A stretch of 64,000 nt of DNA, from assembly GCA_030248215.1 (NCBI GenBank), contig JASANG010003356.1, positions 249,007 through 313,006 of the forward strand, in the 5' to 3' direction. Position 1 is the first letter of the stretch; the number at the start of each line of letters is the position of its first letter. Of this stretch, positions 29,101 through 41,100 are shown piece by piece. The DNA comes from Enoplolaimus lenunculus. Taxonomy: Eukaryota; Nematoda; Enoplea; Enoplida; Thoracostomopsidae. The notes under the pieces were generated by a model. The model was given only the letters and a program-made list of their open reading frames with translations. It ran no database searches and was not told where the DNA came from. Position numbers and translations under genes: made by a program.

Positions 29101-32100
29101 GTTGTAGCGAGAATCTATGTTTTGTCAGTAGTCCCTGTCGAGGGACTCCGTTTTGTCCCTATTCCCTTGGAAGGCTGTCAAAACAAAACCGGGTGTCTAA
29201 TTACATGGTGTGTGTTGTTATCAGGCCTGGAAATAAATAAAAATTGTGTTTGGCTTATAGCTGGCTTCCTAAATTCCTTTCAATATATCGCTTCTGCTGA
29301 ATATGTTTTAAATTCGAGCTATTTTTTGTTTCAGCTGAACTTGACTACAAATCATTTAAAATTAACAACAAAACAGGTTGGTTGTACACAACTGCGCCTT
29401 TGGATCACGAATTCAAATCAACGTATCGCATTAAAATTCGAGCCTACAATCCCACAACAACAACAACAACAACAACCGCAACTTCAGCGGATCCCGCTCG
29501 TGCTGATTCGTTAGTTACTATTCGGATAATTGACATTAATGATAATTCGCCACAGTTTGAAGAAAATAACTACTTCTTTAGTAAGTTTGCAGCCTTTGAG
29601 TCCCTAATGGTTTTTATGTGACTTATTTTATTTTACTGTATCAGTCATTCTGCTTACAGTTTCTTAGACTACTATAAAAACCATGGTTATTTTAGTAGAG
29701 TTGGGAATTTTTTGTCAATTAAGCCCTATTCACACGTGCAAATTTTTGCTGCGAGAACTTGCAGCTGCAACTTGCACGAAATACTTGCAGCTGCCAGTAT
29801 TTGTAAAGAATCAAAACTTTCATTCTGAATCTTGACATTAATTTATGTGAATAATGCAGACCACTGCAATAAATATCAAACATAACCTGTAAGCTATCAG
29901 TTTAGCCAATGATGATAAATGAATTCAACTTGTAGGATTATTCATACCTACGAATTAATTCTTCGCATATATTAATCATGAGTAACTTGCAGATGCAAGT
30001 TTTTCGAATGAATTTTTCAAAAAACTTACAGCTGCAAGTTTCAGTTGTAAGAAACGTTCATGCGCAAAGATGGTTATACTCGAAATTTCTTGACTTGAAA
30101 AAGTTTTCATCGCGATGCAATCTTTATTTATTGCTTAAACATTTAAAACTAGTCCCATTACTTTCGCCGTCGGTTGCGAAATATCAAACAAGTTCGATAT
30201 TTTAATTCATTCACACTTCTTGAATAAATTCAATAAGTTTGAATAAATTAAAAAGGCGCTCAGCAACATGTCTTCTGGTTGGCCAATGAAAATGCAAGTG
30301 CAAGAAATTCGAGCGATCTGCGACGGCGTTTACACGTGCGAATTAAATTCAATCACATGAATTCTAATGAATAATTTTCAGCTGCAAGAACTTCCAATCT
30401 GCTTTCTGACCAAACTTGCATATGCTAGTTGCACGTGCAAGTTTTTGCTGCAACACTTGCACGTGTGAATAGGGCTTTATAGTTTCTATCGTTTAAGGTT
30501 GATTGCAATTGCACCTGCATTTTTGTTTGTTTTTATTTTCAGCAGTCAGCTCATGCGTTAAAGAAAACGAACAAATTGGACGTGTATTAGCGTATGACCC
30601 GGATGAAGTTGACGCAAACGTTGATATCGAATATAGTGCAATCGAGGTAACTTAGCGTTTTGATAACAAAAATAATAAAATAATTAGTCCTGTGTTGCTT
30701 AATAAAGTAAGCTTAAGCTTTAGACTATTTTATGTTGGCTTATAATTAGAAGTAGGCTAACTTATAGGGTTATTTCGACGACGAGGCGTTGAATTGATAT
30801 GTTTAGGTTAAGGTGGCAACAAAGGTTCAGATTCGGATTCGCCATAAAGTTGCGGTTCGGATTCGGATTCTTTTGTGAAAAAACTGAATCCAAAAGCCGA
30901 ATCCAACAACGTTCGACAAAATGTTTTTCAGTTTTAAACAGTAAAAATTTTAAGTTTGTTATATTAATAAACAATTTTTGCTTCAGGTCACAAATTTAAA
31001 ACCTGAGATCGGGCACGAAATATATTAACGTTTAGTTATGCAGTGTGCATTGCGTTGATATTCTGAAACAAATTATGGATATAACTGAAATTTGCAACAT
31101 GCAAGATTCGGATTCGGATTCTGCAAATTTGTAGTGGATGCGGATTCTGCAAATTTACAGTGGATTTGGATTCTGCAAATTTACAGTAGATTCGGATTCG
31201 GCCAAATCGTTGATTCAGTGCCACCCTGGTTTATTCTTAGGAACATGCTTTTACTACTGTTGTGCGGCTCAAAGTAACATTAAGCACAAATAACAAATTT
31301 GATATTATCAAATTTAAAGTTTTTCAATTTTTTGATTAAATTATAAAATTGTGGAGCAAGCAAGTTTTCATAATTCAGAATGTTTTTAGGATAAGCGAAC
31401 AAAGCCTTCTACAAGCAAATTTATTATCGACGCAGTGACAGGACAAATTTATGCTGCGCAAGATTTAACCAATTTTGCTGGGCGGAAATTTCAATTTAAA
31501 ATTCAAGCCACTCAAACAGCGACCGGAATTTCAGCGTTTGACACAAAGCGACAAAGTTTATTGTACCGTAGTACAACGGTTACGGTTAGTTTTCATGGCG
31601 AATTATCGGGATTTGTTTACTTTCCTGACCCCGCATAGAGTCCCCTCATAACGAACCTATATTAAGTCTGAACTGACCCTAAGCCTAAGCCTGAGTCTAT
31701 GCAAACATGTGGTAATAATGCAATACTATGAACCTTGTGGCACATAACTTTTGCCTTCTGTTATGCCCTATTCACACATGCAAGTTTTTGCTGCGAGAAC
31801 CTGCAGCTGCAAATTGTTACGAACAAGTTGCAATTTTTTATCAGCCAATGAGAAAGCGGCAGCAATAAATTCAGTGAACTTTGCATGGTTGTTCATACAT
31901 GTGAACTAAATTCCTAGCTATGATTTTTAATGTATGATCTGTAGCTGCATGTTTTTCGAACGGGATTTTGGACAAAACTTGCAAATGCAAGTTTCAGCTG
32001 CGAGTGCTCGCAGCAAAACCTTGCACGTGTGAATAAGGTTTTACCGGTATGGAGGAAGTAAACAAATACCAAATTGCTATATATCGGTATATATTAAATA

Positions 32101-35100
32101 AATATATATAAATATACATATATATCGGTACCTTACAGTATCGGTTCAATACTTTTGGTGATTTACAGCCTCGTAAAATATCCGGAAGTAAAATTGAGAA
32201 AAAATGAGAATTTTGAAGTAAAAATTTTTTTATTTTCATATTAATTTTAAAAGCTAAAAAAGCGTTCAAATTTGAATTTTGTTATGTTTTTGTACTTTCT
32301 GGTTTACAATAACAAAAACTGAAGTTTAATTGAACTGCAGTGCTTTAGGAATGTATTCGACTTGTATTGTGTAATATTCAACTGTTTATGACAATCGTTA
32401 TCGCCTCAAGTAATTGTTTCAGTCGCAGACTTAAAAAGTAAATATATAATTAACTTTTCGAAATATTTACTTAACTTAAGTACGCTTTAAAAATTAAAAT
32501 GATTAGGTTACTTAGCACGTACTTAAGTACCGGGTTGTACTTTGGGGTTTCAGAAAACCAACCAATGTTACTTTTAGAAACAACAGTATTCTAGGCATAT
32601 CTGTAAGTTCGATGATCAAGGATAAGAAAAAGTAAACCGAATCCTAAGCTCGAGCAAAAATTAATCTAAAGCCTAAGCCAACCCTGTTGTACTCCCAGTA
32701 AAACGGATGTTGCGAAATGTGAGCTGAAATATCTTTAGCGAGCCCAACAAACAATAAATGGTTAATTTTAGTCAGGAGCCCTTATTTTTGCACACAAAAT
32801 GTTTAGAATTTGACACCAATGTTAGTTTAAGGGGCGTAAAAGTAGATTAAGCGTATTCCTACACTGCAAAAATGGTGAATCAAATTGTCTCTCTCCGAAA
32901 TTATGCTTTTCTGACTACACAAACTGAGTCAAAACTCGACTCCGGCATATAAGGTAAGTTACCCTGGATCGAAAGTCCTTGCCACCCATCCTTGGCGGGT
33001 ACTCCTTATGGTTTGATCGAGGTTGGCTACTAGGTCTAGTTATGCTACTCCGCCCGATCACGTCCGGGATGGGTTTCCCATCTCGGGCTCGCAGTGTATA
33101 CATCATCTGAACGCAAACATTTGTCGCTACCGGATCGTTGAATAAAATGTCGCATATAATTCTGTTTGGTAAAAGTTCCTCACCGGCTGCAAGCCGGCGA
33201 ACACCGTTGAAACACAGATTATCCCGAAAAAGATTTGGGGCTAGGAGACTCTTATCCTCGCGCATCCCTGCCCCCGGGTAAGATTTCTGACCACCGCGGC
33301 AAAATTGCATTGACCATCCAGTGGGCAGGCAAAATTCGGAGTGCGGGGAAAAATAAATTCTTGGTAAAAAGGAGTTGGTCAAAAAGGAAAAAAGAAAAAT
33401 GGGGACCCGCACCGCCTATTTTTAAGGCTGTAGAAATTTTTGCTATCTGCAATAATCATTCAATACTCAGGGCCCAAAAATCACCCGGGAAAAGAAAAAT
33501 GAAAAAGGAAAAAGAAAAATATCCATCTCCGGTCCGGACACGATAACAAATTCCGACCCGGACTTGCTCGTTAGCTACTCGCGCAAGTCTGAGTCCGAAA
33601 TAACAAAAATATTCCCGTCCTGCGGGAATCCAACGAAAACAATAGCGCTATAATTTGATAAAAACAACAATCTCAGGGTCAGTACTGAAACAGAATTTCC
33701 AAACAACCCAGAAATCATAGGGGCTAGCATCCCTTATCAATTCGGACACCTGTAGTTTATTGTAAAGTCAGAACTTACTAACACTTTATGCATTATCCGT
33801 TACATATTCAGATCAAGCACACATGGAGAACTTAACCAAACTTAGCACCTCGTTTTCACCTACGAATTCAACTCAAACATGGCTCGTTACCTTTTCCGCT
33901 TCTCGCCGTAGCGTGGTTTCCCATGCTGCTACTTCTTCCCGAGCCGGTGGACTTGCCGCCCACCGGCCCCCTTCCGGTGTTGCCGGACGAAATTCTTCCG
34001 CGAGCGGATTCAACCGAGCTGACGTCTTAGGTGACACGGGAATGGTCTCCGACGTTGAAGACGCAGATTTCGTTGGGGGAGGAGTCCGCGGCGGACTGTC
34101 CCGAGTATTTTGGTCCATGTTTGAGTTATGTCCGATAGCCTTTGCTTTCGAAATCACAGAAATGCGATACCGTTAATATTGCGAACAGGCAAATTGCATC
34201 AGTCAAACGTTTACGAGATATTAGATTTATATTGATTTAGTTTATATCGTAGCTGAATGCAATTGGGTTAAAACCACGGTTGAGTCGAGCTAGACTCAAC
34301 CGGAGTCTAACCCAACTCAAAATCGCTTTCACGATAAATTTCTCCTCCTAAGTACACATCGGGAAATTTAGATTAGAAAACTGCGTACAGCCACCCGTAC
34401 CGGAATAGCCCGTACGGCGCTTGTACCGGCCACCCCGGTACGAGCGCTAATTTTCACCAAAAGAGAAAATACAAATCGCAAACTACAAATTCAACCATTC
34501 ATCATAACTTATACCACTTAAGCAACCAAACTAAAAACAATACGGAATTTGCCATTCTCTCCCGGAATACCACAAATAACGCAAAAACCAAATTCGGAAA
34601 TTCACATAAAACTACTACTGCATCTCGCCATCTTGACAAGCCAAACCAACAACTTAAAAGTGAGTAAAGTAAATTCTCTTCCGCTAGCTAAGAACCTTTA
34701 TTCAGCATAACTCGAAATTAAACTTGATCACAATTTCACCAAATTCTGGCCAATTCCTTCGAAATTTTAGAAAATTCCTTGTACCTCCACATTAAGAAAA
34801 CTATAACAACTTATTCTAACCATCAGAAAACTAAAATGACTACGACACAAATCTAACCGCCAAATTTAAACTCAAAACCATCCAAATTTGCAAAACAAGT
34901 ATCGAAAAAGGTCAAATAAACTAAATAACATATAATAACCTTCAAATACTATGACAAATACCCACTTGACTTCAACCACACATTATTCAAAAGCTTACCG
35001 CCAAATTTCGCCGTACTAAACATCAACACCGCCAATTCTAACCGTAAAGTTCAAAATTTCAAAAATCCCAATTTCGATATAACCCATAAGAGACTACACA

Positions 35101-38100
35101 AGCCGGCAAAAGACAGAAAAGACCGCCCCGGGCTCAAAAACACTCAAATCCAGTTCAGATCAACTTTTTCCGCCAATTTTACTCACCTGCGCTCTCCCTT
35201 CAAACCCCTAGATCTCAAATTTGAAACCACCAAATCCCACGCCTACGGAGTACTACACCCAGGGGTCACACACTTGGATCCCCCAGGTTAATACCCCGCT
35301 ACGGCTCCAAAAACATTTCAACCAGTGGTTTTCCAACCCGACACGCTCAAATTTCGCGTCCCTCGGGTCTCCCCAGAAAATTTCAACTCAGCGGAGTCAC
35401 GGATCCAGTGGTATCCCTACACGGCAGAGTCAAATTGAGTCAAAATTGACTCAGGAGGAGTCGAATTTTGACTCAGTTTGTGTAGTCAGGAAAAGCCTGT
35501 TTCGGAGAGGGTCAATTTGACTCACCGTTTTTTGCGGTGTAAGCCTAAGCCTAAGCCCAAGCGTTGCAAAAATACGTTCCTAACCTCAGACTAACCCTTA
35601 GCAAAAAATGTAATCTAGAATCTAAACCTACTTTTTTATGGACCCACAAGAAACCTGGACACCCCTTAAAGTAACATGGGCCGAATTTTAAATCGTTATT
35701 TAACATGCAAAATATTAGTAAATAGTGTATCAAACTTAAACAAAATCCCTAGGTTAGTATTTTTACCAGTATGTTAGCCAGTCATATTCTGTCCCGATAT
35801 ATAACATAAAATAACCATAACTGTACTGAAGTGTGGTTTTAGATTGCAATTCACTCAAAAACAGATATTGTCAAGGTTTTGTTGAATAAAGATTCACAGA
35901 CAGCTGCGCAAGACAAACTGGACATTTTGAGGTAAGTCATATTGTATTTCGTTGCTCTCATTTTTTACTCGTAATTAATTATTTTCGCTTATTTCTTGTT
36001 TTAATTATTGCGAAATGGTGGATTTGGGCGGTCATGTATACAACAGGGCCGGAACAGTAGTCTATTAAGCATATTCCTAAGCCTAAGCGTAAGCCTTAGC
36101 GTAAGGATGACCGTATTCCTAAGCCTAAGCCTAAGCCTAAGCCTAAGCCTAAGCCTAAGCGTAAGGATGAGCGTATTCCTTAGCCTAAGCCTAAGCCTAA
36201 GCCTAAGCCTAAGCAAAAAATTTTGTCTAAAACTTAAACTGACTGTGTTTCAGCACCTCCGGAAAACGATCCGGCCCTGTTCTATACATGGACCATTTGA
36301 GCTATAATTCTGCCAAGTTCTCTAAATTAAATAATCGATTTCATAAGATAATTCAATTGTAATCTTATTGATTTCAGTATCTTTCGTACTTCATTCGTAT
36401 CCAAAAATACCAAAGGATCGTATTGCGTTTCTCACATATTTGAGGGTACCCCCTGTTATTCGGTTACGGACTGTTATTCATTTTTATCCCGCCCTCCGCC
36501 GCCTTGTGTTAGTTGGACCTAACATCCGTCTCTTATATCATTCTCTCTTTTGGGCAGGACTGACGTTCCGCAGCATTTTAATTGGTTACCATGTCCGTTA
36601 ATTACTTTCTGGATTATTTAATAAAATACATGCGGATTGCTATTTGGTCGTGGAGTGATTTATTCACTACACTTAGGGATAATTGACATTTATATACTCT
36701 AATTACGGTTTAGGGACTCTATCCGCTTACGGACCCTTATTAGTGATACCGACTCGGTTGGGACTCAAAATAGGGACCTCCACTAGTATTACTCCCCTCT
36801 TATTCGGATCAATACACTAGGGGCCATTATTGAAACCCTCCAGCGTCTCCATTAGGACCAAACGAATATCTAGTACTCTGGTGGCGTTTTTGCTTTGATT
36901 GGAATCATTATTTCGTAGTTTAAGTTGGTTTATAAAATTATATAATTTTTTCGAAATTGGGTTCAAATCGCTGATGTTGGCTATAATTTTGATTTTTGCA
37001 GGAAACTCGAAACCAGTTTGAATCGAAAAGTTGATCTCAAACAAATGCGACATTACAAGAACTCAGGCGACAAACAGTTGATTGGTGACAAGTAAGCAGC
37101 GAAGCTGGAGTCGTTTTGTGGCTAATTTTGATTGGATACTACTGCTTGACTATTTTGACTGCAAATGCACGCCTATCAAGCCTATACCTAAGCCTAAGCC
37201 TAAGTATAGCGGCCTCTAACGTACCCAGACCTACAGTCTGTCAGTATGCAGGCCCTATAATTAACATGGGCCATTATGCAGATATGTTCGTATCGGTAAG
37301 TAACGCAGTAAAAGAACTATAAAGGAATTTTCGGCAAAGAACAACGTTTTTAACCTTATGCCAGTTGTATAATAACTTTTACCCGCTGGAGTCCATTTGT
37401 ACACAGTCCTTAATCGAGGAATTTCTGATTAGTCGACACGCAATATATATATTGCAGAAAGTACGCGAACGAAACGAGCTGGAAACCAAATACAACTTTC
37501 GTATCACAAAATTAGGAAATTTTTAAAGTAGGGACGATATCATTTAATTGTTAATATTTTTCTAAAGAGGTGGACGCACCCCTTTCTTCGAATCCACGTG
37601 TGCTTGCATTCAACTGAATATTTAAATAATGTATATTTAGGTTAGAGCTTTATATGGTACTGTACGACGAATCAAAACGAAGATATTTGACAGCTGAACA
37701 ATCAATCAAAAAAATCGCTGACAATTCAGTGTCGTTGAAACAACAAAATATTGAAGTTTTTGGAGTTGAAGTAAATGTTTTCATTTATTTAGACACACTG
37801 CAAAAAATGGTGAATCAAATTGACTCTCTCCGAAATAGGCTTTTTCGAACTGTACAAATTGAGTCAAAAGTCGACTCAGCCAGAGTCACATTTGACTCGC
37901 TGAGCCGCATGTTTGACTGTGTCTGAGTTGAATTTGACTCAGTTTGTGTTGTCCCGTAGAGCCTATTTCGGAAAGTGACAATTTGACTCACTATTTTTTG
38001 CACTGCACTTGCACACTTTTCTTCATATTTCAGGTTGATGTTTAGGTTTAGGCTCAGACTTACGCTTAGGCAAAAACTTAGGTAAACGCTTAAACTTTAC

Positions 38101-41100
38101 GCTGAGGCTTTGGAAAGTAATTTCCTGAACTCTAAACCTAAGTCTATGTCTAAACCTACTTAGGTACAAGAACTTAAAAATTAAAATTTGTATACCGAAT
38201 TTTGGATCAATCCACTAACGTATATGGCAGTTTATAAATAACCTTATGAAAACGTCATAATTTTGCAGGAATGTTTCCGTAAAATCCCATACCGGTGGAC
38301 CGGTGTCTACAATCGTTTGAAAATATGAACCTTTTGTGTCAAATTACAGTACTGCCCAAAATTCAGGCAATATATTACACTTGTTGAATACATTAGCTTT
38401 TTTTATAAAAATTCGTTAAATGCCCAGCGCAAGATTTACATCATTTAAACTTCGCTATACTTAAATATCCGTTTTCTGTTTCCGTTATTTTGATACGTTT
38501 GTAAAACAGCAAAAGAAAAAGATTTGTGAAAAAATTAATAATTTATTTGAAGCCCTATTCACACGTGCAAGGTTTTGCTGCGAGAATAGGCAGCTGCAAA
38601 TTGTACGCAGAACTTGCATTTTTTGATCAGCCAGTGAGAAAGCGGCTGCAATTAATTCAGTGAACTTTGCATGGTTATTCACACATGTTAACTAAATTCC
38701 TAACAATGATTTTTAATGAATGATTTGCAGCGGCAAGTTTTTCGAACGGGATTTTGGACAAAACTGGCAAGTGCAAGTTGCAGCTGCAAGTTCTCGCAAC
38801 AAAAACTTGCACCTGAGAATAGGGCTTTATCTTTCTCTATTAATTAACTGAAAGAAGTTATTTCAGAAAGCTTACGCTGATGACGAAATACGGCGTGTAA
38901 TGTCTGCAGCCACAATTGCACTGATCATAATTGTCATTATTCTTAGCATTTTTCTGTTATTTGCGTTGATTTTTGTTTGCACCAAGTCAAGGTATTTCAT
39001 TAACAAATATTTAATGGTAAAAATGTTTTTTTCGTTTGCTAAATCTGGTCGATTGTTTTCAACCCCGTAGCCAGTTTAACATGCTTAGGAAGCTCAAAAA
39101 TTCAAAACGACAATCATAGGTTTCAAATGTAGGCTCGTAGCCAGTTCACCGTGCTAGGGAGGCTAAAAATATTCAGGAGGGTCATTCAAGGGTTTTCAAT
39201 GGCTTACAAGCAAGATTTAAAATTTTCTAGGGGGGGGCAAAATTTTACCAGGGGGGACTAAGCCCCCTGGACCCTTTGGCTACGGGCCTGTTCAAATGGC
39301 TTACAAACGAGGTTACAACTGTTACGAGGGTCACCTCTGATGCTTACTTAGAATTGGTACAAAACGCAACGAAATAACCGAATTCGTTCAAAACTATGAA
39401 TCAAAATTCATTGTGATTTTTAGGCGAAAACATTCTGAAGGCGAAATCGGACCAGGTCGAAACGAATCAGCAATGAAGCAGGCATCGAAATCGTTAAATG
39501 AATCCAATTATTCAAGTAATCGTTTTTCAATTAAGGCCCATATTCTCAAAATGTGTACAGCTACTTTTATCATCAGTCAGTAATTGATTTTCAAACTTAA
39601 CTTAACGTTGCAGTTGTGTTGACCTCAAAATCGCCGCACGAGTTGGAGCCAATCATATCGCGAAAAATGCGCAGAATTTTGAGCCTGAACTTTCACTGGT
39701 TAGGTTTTTAAACCAGAAAACGTGTTTAAAATAACAATATATGAACTAAGCAGCGTTCAGTTGTTTATTCAGTACTCGATTTCAATTTTTCAAGTATGAC
39801 TTTAAAATCCATAGGACCGCAGTTCAATTTTAAACTCTTTAAAATTGTTCTTAAGTTTACCTTTTTAACTAAGCTAACCAATAAACTGTATGTCGAAGTG
39901 TTGGCGGTGTATATTTACTGTCATGTGTTTTGTCCAATTATATATGAGTTGATTATGCCCAGGGAGCGACCGCGTATACGATTCAAGCTTAAGATCCATC
40001 AAAACCCTACATTCGTATCTGGTTCTTGTATCTTGTATATACCAACCGGAAACCGGATATTTACGGTTGTGGTCCCGAAAATATTATGAAACTGTTTTAT
40101 ATATGGAAATACTAAATATTTTGCTATCACATCATTTTCCTTACAAGTTAAGAAGTATATAATTTTAGTTCAGTAATTATATATTGCGCGATTGGTCACA
40201 CCCTGATCTTGATTTTATGTGACATTGGCTGGGTATCTGAAACCCTACTTAAGTACGAGTTTAGTACTTATATACGTGCTAAGCAATTACATAATCTTTT
40301 GATCCTTTTAAAAGTCCACTTGAGTTAAGTAAATACTTAAGTCACTGAGTACATTGATATATTACAGATTAGCAGCACAGGCATACTAACCTTGGTCTAA
40401 TTGAAGTTGTAGTCTTTATTGTGCCTCTTTAATATAAAGCAGAACTATTATTATTTTGTTATGACAACACGTTTGGCATTTATCTGTTTTTGTTCGAAAA
40501 GTTGAGTATTTACTTAAGTCGGCGACTTAAGTATAGCGCACACGCAGTATGTTTTCTAAATTAGAAACCACTCGTTCTTCGCCGTCAAAACCAAACCCTA
40601 AGAAAAATTGGTGGAGGTACGGAATATGGACCCCCTAGGAATTTAATGAAAAACAGTTTATTTTATAGATTTCGACGCGCTGGGTTCAGTGGTTCCATTT
40701 TTAAGGCTGCAGGGTCCCCGGTTCAAAGGTTATGGCACTTCAAACTTTAAATTTTGACTATATAAAATATGTACAAACACCAACCAAATTTGTCAAACAA
40801 ATAAACGTAACCTGGTGAAGCTTACACTTTACGAACATGTGAATGATAGATACTTCCTCGTCCAATCTGTGCGTGTTTGTACTATAATTTCGATGGCCAT
40901 AACTTTTGAACCGTTAGTCATACAACCCTAAAAGTGGTACCGTTGAACTCAGCTCGTCGATATTTATAGGATAGGTCACATTTTTGTTGAATTCCTAGTG
41001 GAGTCCAAATTCCGTACTTCCGCCGAAAAATTAATTGTTACTAACGGCAGATTAATAAACGAAGACGATAAAATGTTGCAATTTAAGACTTTTCTGTTTA

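Larger units (their letters stand above)
32831..35682. mobile_element. MITE family B copy split by a nested insertion
   Basis: The left part GGGGCGTAAAAGTAGATTAA and GCGTATTCCTA stops at 32861. The right part resumes at 35541 with AGCCTAAGCCTAAGCC and GCGTTGCAAAA and ends AGTAACATGGGCC. Joined, the halves match the copies at 2870 and 24676. The interruption is the family C element. Confidence 0.75.

Noticed and set aside
36032-36294. TTAGGC arrays as a true interstitial telomere or fusion scar
   Set aside because: Every longer tract I examined lies between the inverted ends of a MITE family.
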